From Acidobacteriota bacterium (GTDB lineage: Bacteria > Acidobacteriota > Terriglobia > Terriglobales > Acidobacteriaceae), in assembly GCA_003225005.1 (NCBI GenBank), contig QIAN01000263.1, positions 1-64,000 on the forward strand: DNA of 64,000 bases, written 5' to 3'. How positions within the stretch are numbered: position 1 is the first letter of the stretch; each line of letters starts with the position of its first letter. Of this stretch, positions 44,326-52,977 are shown piece after piece. Made by a program: the position numbers and the translations under genes. The notes under the pieces are model-generated. The model had not been told where the DNA came from. It saw only the letters and a list, made by a program, of their open reading frames with translations, and searched no databases.

Positions 44326-47196
44326 GTGAGTCCATTTTCCCGTAGGCTCCATCGTCTGCGCCTGGCCGTATCTTTTTTCCTACCGCTGGTTACTCTAGCC
44401 TCCGCGCAACGGTCGGCACAGGACAACCGCCGGTCATTACCTTTACCCAGCAGCAAAATGTTGAGCGTGCCCTCGCCTGGTCGGATCACCGACACCAATA
44501 GTTTCCCCGCCACCATGGCTGTCAGTCCAGACGGGCGCTATGCCGCCATGCTCAATGACGGATATGGCACCCAGGAAACTCTCGCTCGACAGTCCATCGC
44601 CATCCTTGATTTGAAGAACAACCATATCTTCGATTATCCCGATTCTCGACTGAGCGACGAATCACATCAAAGCTACTTCATTGGCTTGGCATTCAGTTCC
44701 GATGGCAAGCGCCTCTACGCGTCGGTAGGTTCGGTGACGGATCCCCGCGGCGAGAGGGCAGGGGATCTGGGGAACGGCATTGCGATGTATAGCTTTTCCC
44801 AGGGCAAAGTAACTGCGGATCGCTTCATTCCCATTCGACCACAGCCGATTGCGCCGGGGAAGAAGGCCGCGATTGCACTGCAGAAAACGCCGCCGCAGAC
44901 GGCCATCCCATACCCGGCGGGCCTGGCCGTGATTTCGGCTGGATCAACCGCCGGAAATTCCATCCCGGGATCGGGAGACGACCAACTCCTGGTTGCGAAT
45001 AATCTATCCGACAACGTTGTACTCCTCGATACCGGCAGTGGGAAAGTGTTGCGGAGATTCGACCTAAGCACGAGCAATCTTATTCCGTCGTCTTTCCCCT
45101 ACACGGTAGTAGCGACTCGGGATGGTCGCCGCGCTTGGTGCAGCTTGTGGAACGCGTCTCAAGTTGACGAACTCGACCTGAGCACCGGCGAAGTTGTCCG
45201 ACGGATCAAATTGCTCGAACCTCAGGATCGGATCGCTCCCGGCTCGCATCCGACGGCACTGTTGCTGAGCCCGGACGAAAAGATTCTTTACGCGGCGTTG
45301 TCCAACGCCGACGTCATCGCAGCGATTTCGGTAAGCGACGGCAGGCCATTTCATCATTTTTCGACCAACGCCCCCGCGCAAAACTATGCCGGCAGCCAAC
45401 CGACGGCGCTGGCCCAAAGTTCCGATGGCAAGTTTTTGTTTGCCGCTGATTCTGCGCTGGACGCGGTTGCGGTCTTCGACACTCGAGCACTCGACCCCGC
45501 TGCAGGCGGCAATCCCGGAAATCCTCAGACCGCCTTGGGATTCATCCCTACGGACTGGTATCCGAGCGCTCTCGCCGTACACGGCGACGATCTGTTCATC
45601 GCCACCGCAAAGGGGAAGGGAAGCGGTCCTAATACTGCAATGGGAAAAACTGCTGATGAGAAAAAGCATCATGCGCACGCTTACATTCCCACGCTGCTCA
45701 GAGGTTCGATCGCGCGCCTCAATATCCAGTTCGCGCTGAGCAAACTGGATGAACTTACACGCACCGTCGAGCAGGACAATCTGCTCGACAGCGATCCTGG
45801 AAAGATTCAGTTTGCCCAAGGCTCAAACCCCATCCATCACGTGATTTATGTGATCAAAGAGAACCGCACATACGACCAGGTGCTGGGCGACCTGAAAGTG
45901 GGTAACGGAGCCCCGGAGCTCAATCTCTACGGTTCCGATATCACCCCCAATGAACACAAGCTAGCTTTGCAGTTCGGCGTCCTCGACAATTTTTACGACA
46001 GCGGCGAGGTTTCCGGCGACGGGCATCTTTGGTCGACTGCCGCCATCACCAGTGATTACAACGAAAAGACCTGGCAAATTGCCTATCGCGGCCACGAGCG
46101 TATCTACGATTTCCAGGGCACAGTAGGGGATGAATATCCGCTGGATCACAACCAGCCTGATATCGATGATCCTTCCACCGGCTTCCTCTGGGACAACGTC
46201 GCACGCCGTGGTCTAACCTATCGCGACTATGGGGAGTTCGTGAACGCGGAGTGGTGCGCCAAGAATCGGCGCGCTTCGTCGCCCAAGCAGGGAACTCCTT
46301 CCACGTTGGCGGGTGCTTGCCCCCGTACGGAAATCAACAAGGGCGATCCGCTGCCGCCCAACGTCGGCAATCCGCACGCTGCGCCAAGTCCCTGGCCTTG
46401 GCCCGTACCCTTGCTGAAACAAGTAAAACCGACGAAGGCAGTGCTCCGCGGTCACTACGATCCGTTGTATCCGGATTTCAACACCGACTATCCCGACCAA
46501 CTCCGGGCTGACGAATTCCTGAATGAGTTCGGCGCGTATGTGCGCGCCCGCAAGGACCATGCCGGCCAGGAGCTCGAGCTGCCCAACTTCGTCTTGCTCT
46601 ATCTTCCCGATGACCACACTGGCGGCACGCGGCCCAATCGGCCGCGGCCAGCCGCCTCTGTGGCCGACAACGATTTGGCCCTCGGCCGCGTTGTCGAAGC
46701 CGTCTCGCACAGCCCGTACTGGGACGATACCGCCATCTTTGTGCTCGAAGACGATGCTCAGGATGGCGCCGACCACGTCGATGCCCACCGATCCATTGCT
46801 TTCGTCGTTAGCAAATATTCGCCAGGGTCGCTCGAGCTGCCGTTCGTGCACCACGGTTTTTACACCACCGTGAACATGATCCACACCCTGGAGATGCTGC
46901 TGGGCCTTCCTCCCATGAATCAGAACGACGCCTATGCCCCGGTCATGGGAGCTCTGTTCTCGGGTGCCGGTGACCAACCGGCGTTTGCTGCAGATTACCG
47001 CAATCGCGACAACGGTCTGATCTATGAGACCAACAAACGTGAAGCTCCCGGCGCAAACGCGTCCTCAAAGATGGACTTCTCCCGCCCTGATGCGGCGGGG
47101 GCCAAGCGTTTGAATGAAGTTCTTTGGCGCGATCAGAAGGGCGACACGCCAGTGCCAGCGCCACGGCATGTGGTATTTCCTGCTGACGGCGATTAG
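44326..47196 (+). CDS. Exported beta-propeller fused to phosphoesterase
   Basis: About 956 residues from GTG 44326, chosen because GGGGGGAA precedes it and a signal peptide follows (LRLAVSFFLPLVTLASA); GTG 44278 is less likely. Residues about 40-490 form a YVTN propeller (LLVANNLSDNVVLLDTGSGK, FLFAADSALDAVAVFDTRA). The C-terminal half is an alkaline-phosphatase-superfamily phosphoesterase domain with IYVIKENRTYDQVLGDL near its start and DDAQDGADHVDAHRSIAF near its end. Such domains occur in acid phosphatases and phospholipase C. Position 95 bp after phoU suggests phosphate scavenging from organic phosphate outside the cell. Confidence 0.88.
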   Translation: MSPFSRRLHRLRLAVSFFLPLVTLASAQRSAQDNRRSLPLPSSKMLSVPSPGRITDTNSFPATMAVSPDGRYAAMLNDGYGTQETLARQSIAILDLKNNHIFDYPDSRLSDESHQSYFIGLAFSSDGKRLYASVGSVTDPRGERAGDLGNGIAMYSFSQGKVTADRFIPIRPQPIAPGKKAAIALQKTPPQTAIPYPAGLAVISAGSTAGNSIPGSGDDQLLVANNLSDNVVLLDTGSGKVLRRFDLSTSNLIPSSFPYTVVATRDGRRAWCSLWNASQVDELDLSTGEVVRRIKLLEPQDRIAPGSHPTALLLSPDEKILYAALSNADVIAAISVSDGRPFHHFSTNAPAQNYAGSQPTALAQSSDGKFLFAADSALDAVAVFDTRALDPAAGGNPGNPQTALGFIPTDWYPSALAVHGDDLFIATAKGKGSGPNTAMGKTADEKKHHAHAYIPTLLRGSIARLNIQFALSKLDELTRTVEQDNLLDSDPGKIQFAQGSNPIHHVIYVIKENRTYDQVLGDLKVGNGAPELNLYGSDITPNEHKLALQFGVLDNFYDSGEVSGDGHLWSTAAITSDYNEKTWQIAYRGHERIYDFQGTVGDEYPLDHNQPDIDDPSTGFLWDNVARRGLTYRDYGEFVNAEWCAKNRRASSPKQGTPSTLAGACPRTEINKGDPLPPNVGNPHAAPSPWPWPVPLLKQVKPTKAVLRGHYDPLYPDFNTDYPDQLRADEFLNEFGAYVRARKDHAGQELELPNFVLLYLPDDHTGGTRPNRPRPAASVADNDLALGRVVEAVSHSPYWDDTAIFVLEDDAQDGADHVDAHRSIAFVVSKYSPGSLELPFVHHGFYTTVNMIHTLEMLLGLPPMNQNDAYAPVMGALFSGAGDQPAFAADYRNRDNGLIYETNKREAPGANASSKMDFSRPDAAGAKRLNEVLWRDQKGDTPVPAPRHVVFPADGD

Positions 47197-47332
47197 CAAT
47201 CTGTCGTGATGCTGGCAGTCGGCGTTTTTCTCTGCGTTCGTTGCGGCGCTTCTTCGCGAACTCTGCGATTGAGTGCCGTTCTAGCCGGCGGGCACACTTG
47301 GAGTCTAACGGCCCTACCTTTACACTAAATAT

Positions 47333-48973
47333 GTGAAGGTAGCCTTAGGCCAGATTAACCCCACGGTCGGAGACTTTTCCGGCAACGCCGCGAAAATCGT
47401 CGATTACTCGCGCCGGGCTCAATCCCATGGCGCAGGGCTGATCCTGTTCCCCGAGCTCGCCGTTTGCGGCTATCCGCCACGCGATCTCGTGGAACGCTCT
47501 TCTTTCGTTGCGCGCAATCGTGAAACCGTCGATCGCATCGCCGCGGAAACCCGCGGCATCGCCGTGATATGTGGCTTGGTCACTCCCGCGGATTCCGCTG
47601 CGGGCAAATCCGTGATGAACTCCGCCGCCCTGCTCCTGGATGGCAAAGTCGCCTTCTTGCAATCGAAGATGCTGCTGCCCACCTATGACGTCTTCGACGA
47701 AATGCGAAACTTTGCGCCGGCCAAGAGCCAGGAGCTTTTTGACTTCTGCGGCAACCGCATGGCGCTTACCATCTGCGAAGATGCCTGGAACGACAAGCAG
47801 TTCTGGAACAAACGGCTGTACACCTTCGATCCCGTGGAAGCTCTTATGCGCGCGGGGGGGAACTTCGTGCTTAACATTTCGGCCTCGCCCTTCTGGATCG
47901 GTAAGCGCGAGTTGCGCCGCGACATGCTGGCGACGATTGCCCGCAACTACAAAGTTCCGGTTGCCATGGTGAACCAAGTCGGGGGTAACGACAGCTTGGT
48001 CTTTGACGGTTCGAGTCTGGTGCTCAACGCGGAGGGCAAGCTCGTCGCGCAAGGCCGCTCCTTCGAGGAGGACCTCATCTATTTCGATTCCAAAACGTTA
48101 ACCGGTGAAGTGCGCGAGCAGGTCGCGGGCGAAGAGGCCAGCGTCTACGCCGCGCTGGTTCTGGGTACGCGCGACTACATGCATAAATGCGGCTTTCAGA
48201 AAGCGATCGTAGGTCTAAGCGGTGGCATCGATTCGGCTCTTACCGCCGCTATCGCCACTGCAGCGGTGGGTCCTGAGAATGTCCGGGGGATTGGCATGCC
48301 GGGACCGTTCTCTTCAGAAGGCTCGATCGAGGATGCCCGCGCATTGGCCCAGAACCTCGGCATCCGGTTCGAGTTGCTTCCGATTAACCATGTCTTCGAG
48401 GCTTACCGTCAAACCTTGCAAGAAGTATTCGCGGGCCGAAAACAAGACGTCACGGAAGAAAACCTCCAATCACGCGCGCGCGGCACACTCCTGATGGCGC
48501 TGTCCAACAAGTTGTGCGCCATCGTGCTGTCGACCGGGAACAAGAGTGAGCTGGGCGTTGGCTACTGTACACTTTACGGGGACATGGTGGGAGGGCTGGC
48601 AGTGATCTCGGATGTGCCAAAAACACTTGTCTATCGTTTGAGCCATTATGTCAACTCGCGCCGGCCCGTAATTCCGCCGGCCACGCTAGAAAAGCCGCCG
48701 TCGGCCGAATTACGGCCGAATCAGAAAGACACCGACACGCTGCCGCCCTACGAAGTAATCGACGCCGTACTCGAAGACTATGTGGAAGACTCGCATCCGC
48801 CCGAGCGCATTGCCGCCGATCACGGCTTTGATGTCGCGCTGGTTCGCCGGGTCATCGGCATGGTGGATCGCGCAGAGTACAAGCGGCAGCAAGCGGCACC
48901 GGGCATTAAAATTTCCCCCAAAGCCTTCGGCTATGGCCGCCGCCTTCCCATTGCCGCCAAGTGCGAGGTCTGA
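47333..48973 (+). CDS. nadE: Glutamine-dependent NAD+ synthetase
   Basis: A 546-residue two-domain enzyme. The N-terminal nitrilase-like glutaminase (1-270) has the triad Glu41 (LFPELAVCGYPPRD), Lys112 (SKMLLPTYDVFDE) and Cys148 (LTICEDAWND). The synthetase domain has the ATP P-loop GLSGGIDSALTAAIA and STGNKSELGVGYCTLYGDM. It makes NAD+ from deamido-NAD+, ATP and glutamine in the cytoplasm. It starts with GTG. It stands apart from the phosphate genes by 136 bp and is followed by a DsbA-like gene. Confidence 0.96.
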   Translation: MKVALGQINPTVGDFSGNAAKIVDYSRRAQSHGAGLILFPELAVCGYPPRDLVERSSFVARNRETVDRIAAETRGIAVICGLVTPADSAAGKSVMNSAALLLDGKVAFLQSKMLLPTYDVFDEMRNFAPAKSQELFDFCGNRMALTICEDAWNDKQFWNKRLYTFDPVEALMRAGGNFVLNISASPFWIGKRELRRDMLATIARNYKVPVAMVNQVGGNDSLVFDGSSLVLNAEGKLVAQGRSFEEDLIYFDSKTLTGEVREQVAGEEASVYAALVLGTRDYMHKCGFQKAIVGLSGGIDSALTAAIATAAVGPENVRGIGMPGPFSSEGSIEDARALAQNLGIRFELLPINHVFEAYRQTLQEVFAGRKQDVTEENLQSRARGTLLMALSNKLCAIVLSTGNKSELGVGYCTLYGDMVGGLAVISDVPKTLVYRLSHYVNSRRPVIPPATLEKPPSAELRPNQKDTDTLPPYEVIDAVLEDYVEDSHPPERIAADHGFDVALVRRVIGMVDRAEYKRQQAAPGIKISPKAFGYGRRLPIAAKCEV

Positions 48974-49040
48974 AATATCTGACATAGCGTTTGCCGAAAA
49001 CGTCACACGACTCCGATTTCACTTGCATGCGAAAGGAACC

Positions 49041-49958
49041 ATGCGCAGTTATCTCAACTTGACCGTCATCATTCTCCTGGTCTCGGTTTTGTCCGTGGCC
49101 AAGCAAAAGACAGTTGCCGAAAAGCCCGCCGACGATTCAGCGGGAAAGACTGCGGTGTCGGCACCCGCAATCAACCTGCCTTCGGAACAAACCGTCGATG
49201 GGTTCATGCAGCAAACCGTCGGCTACGATCCGCAAATAAGCTGGAAAATCACTAGCATTCGGCCCGCCCCGGTTCCAGGATTGGCCGAAGTGCTGGTTAC
49301 CGTCGCGAGCCCGAAAGGCCAGCAGATCAGCCGTTTCTATGTGACCGGCGATGGGGAACACGCAGTTGTGGGCGATATCATTCCGTTCGGCGCCGCCCCA
49401 TTCGCCTCCGCTCGCAAGCTGCTGGACAAAGGGATCACTGGCCCGGCGCGTGGACCCAAAGACGCGCCGGTTACGATTGTTGAGTTCGGCGATCTGCAGT
49501 GTCCAGCCTGCAAGAGCGCGCAACCTGCCATTGAAGGCCTGGTGAAGGCTGAACCGAAGGCCCGCTTCGTCTTCCAGAATTATCCGCTGGAGATGCATAA
49601 CTGGGCAGCCAAGGGCGCGGCTTACGCCGACTGTGTCGGACGTGCTTCCGACGACATTTTCTGGCAATTCATCGCCAAGACCTACGAGCAACAATCCGAC
49701 ATAACGGCAGAGAACGCGGACCAGAAACTTGCGGCCATCGCCGAAGCCACCGGGGCGAAAGGCGCCGACATTGCCGCGTGCGCCGCTATGCCTGCCACCA
49801 AAGCCCGGGTGGACGCGTCGATGGCCTTGGGCAAGTCGGTGGATGTGAGTGGCACGCCCACGCTGTTCATCAATGGCCGCAAGATCGGTAATGTCGGCCA
49901 GATTCCCGCAGAGGTGTTGAAACAACTTGTTGAGTTTGCGGGAAAACCGGGAAAGTAA
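49041..49958 (+). CDS. DsbA-like exported thioredoxin-fold protein
   Basis: The ORF track starts inside nadE; ATG 49041, preceded by GAAAGGAA, gives a 305-residue protein with a signal peptide (MRSYLNLTVIILLVSVLSVA). An N-terminal domain of about 90 residues precedes the DsbA/DSBA-family fold. The active site is Cys154-Pro-Ala-Cys157 (GDLQCPACKSA), and the cis-Pro loop reads VSGTPTLFING. It probably oxidises or isomerises disulfides in the cell envelope. CPAC, rather than CPHC, makes the exact redox role uncertain. Confidence 0.9.
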   Translation: MRSYLNLTVIILLVSVLSVAKQKTVAEKPADDSAGKTAVSAPAINLPSEQTVDGFMQQTVGYDPQISWKITSIRPAPVPGLAEVLVTVASPKGQQISRFYVTGDGEHAVVGDIIPFGAAPFASARKLLDKGITGPARGPKDAPVTIVEFGDLQCPACKSAQPAIEGLVKAEPKARFVFQNYPLEMHNWAAKGAAYADCVGRASDDIFWQFIAKTYEQQSDITAENADQKLAAIAEATGAKGADIAACAAMPATKARVDASMALGKSVDVSGTPTLFINGRKIGNVGQIPAEVLKQLVEFAGKPGK

Positions 49959-50050
49959 GTTCGGTCACGGTACCACGGCGCCGTTCCGAAGCCCGATTCT
50001 CTGTGTCGAGACCCCGTGCGCTCGAACCGGATGCCAACCGGCCCCTCGTT

Positions 50051-51913
50051 CTACTTTGCGGTTATCCAAATCTCTTCAGTCGAGCGAGCGGTATTGGAGA
50101 GCACGTGAGGAGTAATGACGATGAGCAGTTCATCGTCTTGTTCGCCCTTGCTGTTGCTCACCATGACCTGATTTAAGCCGGGGATCTGTCCCAACCCCGG
50201 AATTCCGCTGAGCGAGCGCTGTTCGGTGAGGGAGACCTGCCCCGCCACGGCGGCGGGTTCACCGTCTTTTAAGTTGATGCTCCCCTGGTACTCGCGATTG
50301 GAAATGATCGGTTGTCCGTTCCTGCTGCTACCCGTAAGCGAGCGGACTTGCAGGTTCAACTGGATGCTTACATCTCCATTACCATGGACGGTCGGCTTGG
50401 CTTTGAGGTTCAATCCAAGGTCCTCATAGCTGACCGACGGTACAGGCGCGATGTAAGACTGGTTTCCGAGTACCTTGGAAATCGCGGACGAATTAAAAAT
50501 AGGCGCATACGTCGCATTGACGATGGGATAACGCGTACCCAGATGAAAGTTTGCCTCGTTGCCCTGGCCGGTGCGCAGGGTTAAGTGATCCAGGCTTTGA
50601 GCCCACGATTCATTCACCGACAGCTGGAACGCGAGCTGATCAAGACTTAGGCCCATCAAGGTCAGGCCGCCGCCAAAGGTGGCCAGCGGCTGGCTGAAGA
50701 CGGAGCTCCGTTGACTCCCGAGTTGCGCGAGCAGGGCCGATAGTGATGTGCTGTTGGCTTGGTTGATGCCGCCCGAGGAAATCAGTTGGTTGATGAGTTG
50801 CTGAACGTTCTGTCCTCCCAAGGCCGCCAGTGCTCCTGCCGGAATATTGAACAGGTTGAACTGATCCGGAATATGCAAGCCGATATTGCGGGCCAGGTTG
50901 TGGCTGATTTGGTAAACCGTGAGGTCGAGCACCACCTGGGGTCGTTCGGTACTCAGTTGTTCCATGAGCCGCGTCAACGCCCCGGTGACAGCTTGCGGAG
51001 CCCTTACTTCAACGGTGCCGGCCGTCTGCCCGGAGCTCACGAAGTGCAGGTCAAACATGTTGCGCATGGTGGTCACGATCTCGGTGGCTTCCTGCGGCGT
51101 GGTGTGCGAAGGCAAGGTGAACGTAGCGAGAGACATGCGGTCAAACTGCTTGTGATTTTCCGGGCTGTCGGCGGCGACCAGAAGTCGGTGCGCATCCAGC
51201 GCAGACCACATGGTCTTACTCACGTCGCAGGCTAGGCGAAGTGCGGTGAAGAAGTCCACGTCGTCAACGAAAAAGCGCACCTGCCGCGGAGTTACGGAGT
51301 CGTCGAATGTCACCGTCACGCCGTACGCGGAAGCTAGCTCTCCAAACAGGCCGTGAACATCGCCACGATAGTGGAAGGCGTCGCGGTCGTTCTTGGGTTC
51401 GAGATGGATCTCGCCCATATCCGTCCAAGTCGTGGGTACCACCGGCGTAGGAGGCGGCGCAGATTGCTGCAAAGCATCAGCCAGCCTTTGCTGCGCGAAC
51501 GGGTTTCCCGAATCCAGTTCCAACGCACGCTTGAATTCCGCTGCAGCCGGTGCAGGTTGGCCAGCCGCGAGCAAGGCGTTACCCTGTTCCATGTGATTAA
51601 AGACGAGCTGCGCCTTCACCAACTCGCGATGCGTCAGGAACTGTGTGTCGTGTGGAACCAGGCGCGAGGCCTCGTCGAATTGCGTGAAAGCCTCTTCCAG
51701 GTGATGACCACTTTCCAGCTTCAGCGCGCGCTCAAAGGCCACGCCTGCCCGTTTGAGATCTTTTTTAGAAACTACGCAGTTGGTGCCTCCGGGAACTCCG
51801 CTGGCGCACAACACAGGTGGAGACGCCCCGCTGGGCGCATCGGCGCCGGCAAAAACCGATAACGCGACCAGTAGAGTCGCCGCCAGGATAAGGATGAAGA
51901 ACGCCCGCTGCAT
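50051..51913 (-). CDS. TPR-secretin outer-membrane protein
   Basis: About 620 residues from ATG 51913 (MQRAFFILILAATLLVALSVFAG, signal peptide); the ORF-track start lies upstream, in the non-coding gap before the YmdB gene. Residues about 45-160 contain TPR-like helices (ALKLESGHHLEEAFTQF, AAAEFKRALELDSGNPFAQQ). Next come secretin N-type domains (VEVRAPQAVTGALTRLMEQL), and the secretin barrel ends with SLSGIPGLGQIPGL and DELLIVITPHVLS. Secretins form large outer-membrane pores for type II secretion or type IV pili. No other secretion gene is nearby, so it is an orphan here. Confidence 0.87.
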   Translation of the reverse strand: MQRAFFILILAATLLVALSVFAGADAPSGASPPVLCASGVPGGTNCVVSKKDLKRAGVAFERALKLESGHHLEEAFTQFDEASRLVPHDTQFLTHRELVKAQLVFNHMEQGNALLAAGQPAPAAAEFKRALELDSGNPFAQQRLADALQQSAPPPTPVVPTTWTDMGEIHLEPKNDRDAFHYRGDVHGLFGELASAYGVTVTFDDSVTPRQVRFFVDDVDFFTALRLACDVSKTMWSALDAHRLLVAADSPENHKQFDRMSLATFTLPSHTTPQEATEIVTTMRNMFDLHFVSSGQTAGTVEVRAPQAVTGALTRLMEQLSTERPQVVLDLTVYQISHNLARNIGLHIPDQFNLFNIPAGALAALGGQNVQQLINQLISSGGINQANSTSLSALLAQLGSQRSSVFSQPLATFGGGLTLMGLSLDQLAFQLSVNESWAQSLDHLTLRTGQGNEANFHLGTRYPIVNATYAPIFNSSAISKVLGNQSYIAPVPSVSYEDLGLNLKAKPTVHGNGDVSIQLNLQVRSLTGSSRNGQPIISNREYQGSINLKDGEPAAVAGQVSLTEQRSLSGIPGLGQIPGLNQVMVSNSKGEQDDELLIVITPHVLSNTARSTEEIWITAK

Positions 51914-52034
51914 TCGCTTGATTCTAACCCGGAACAGAGGTCGCGTGGAGCCTCCCGTTGAACCCGGCACCTTCGATTTCACTGGGTTCAGGCTGGCGGA
52001 ATAAGCCAGCGAGCAGGCAGGTAGAACGTCCGCG

Positions 52035-52847
52035 TTACGGTTGCTTGCGAGATGTTTCCTGAAGCATGATTCTCTCAATACTGCGTGCTTTCCCCGTGTT
52101 TTCCTCGCAATCGACCACTACCGCGCAAAGCCGCACGTCGCCGGTCGCGGGCTCGAAGCGGACGGGCATTCCGTTAAGAAACTTTCCCACCACCAATTCC
52201 TTCTTAACACCAATTACCCCGTCGTAGGGACCAGTCATGCCAACATCGGTAATGTAGGCGGTGCCATTGGGCAGAACCCGCTCGTCCGCTGTGGGAACAT
52301 GGGTGTGCGTGCCGACCAGCGCGGTGACGCGACCGTCGAGATACCAGCCGAGTGAGATCTTCTCCGAGGTCGCTTCCGCATGCAGATCCACGAAAATGAC
52401 TTTGGCCTCAATTTGCTTCAAGAGATTATCCGCAGTACGAAAGGGGTCGTCATTGGAGGCCATGAACACGCGACCCTGCAAGTTAATGACCGCATAAGGC
52501 ACCGGCCCCTTGCGTCCCTCGTATAGCCCCCATCCGGGCATGTCATTCGGGTAGTTTGCCGGCCGCAACAATCGCTTCGCCGGACTGTGCGCATCGCCAT
52601 TCGCCATCTGGAAGTAATCGAGGATTTCGCGCTTGTCCCACACGTGATTTCCGGTGGTGAGCACGTCGATATTCAGGTCGAACAATTCTTCGGCGAGTGA
52701 CGGCGTAATACCAAAACCCGCAGCGGCGTTCTCTCCGTTTGCAATCACAAGATCGATGGCGTGGTCTCGAACCAGGCCGCGCAAGCGGTCCTTGACAATA
52801 TTCCGTCCCGGCCGTCCGAAAATGTCGCCAATGAAGAGAATCCGCAT
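52035..52847 (-). CDS. YmdB-family metallophosphoesterase
   Basis: A 270-residue protein of the YmdB/TIGR00282 family. The dinuclear metal motifs are MRILFIGDIFGRPGRNIV, ANGENAAAGFG, TGNHVWDK and LVGTHTHVPTADERVL. Family members hydrolyse 2',3'-cyclic nucleotides and affect mRNA decay or biofilm behaviour. There is no signal peptide, so it is cytoplasmic. It lies between the secretin gene (121 bp downstream) and the peptide-binding lipoprotein gene (130 bp upstream), both on the same strand. Confidence 0.92.
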   Translation of the reverse strand: MRILFIGDIFGRPGRNIVKDRLRGLVRDHAIDLVIANGENAAAGFGITPSLAEELFDLNIDVLTTGNHVWDKREILDYFQMANGDAHSPAKRLLRPANYPNDMPGWGLYEGRKGPVPYAVINLQGRVFMASNDDPFRTADNLLKQIEAKVIFVDLHAEATSEKISLGWYLDGRVTALVGTHTHVPTADERVLPNGTAYITDVGMTGPYDGVIGVKKELVVGKFLNGMPVRFEPATGDVRLCAVVVDCEENTGKARSIERIMLQETSRKQP

Positions 52848-52977
52848 GCAGTTTCAGGGGTCAACTTCGATGGTAACACGCGAGAACGCGGGTCCCGGCG
52901 GTCGCACAAGCGCATTTTGTTTCTGTCGATTTGCTTTCTCGGCGTTCTCCGGCAGTGTTCTCCGTGAACTCTGCGGT

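Noticed and set aside
46213-46977. 254-aa minus-strand ORF
   Set aside because: Antisense to the phosphoesterase domain of the 44.3-47.2 kb gene; its length reflects GC bias.
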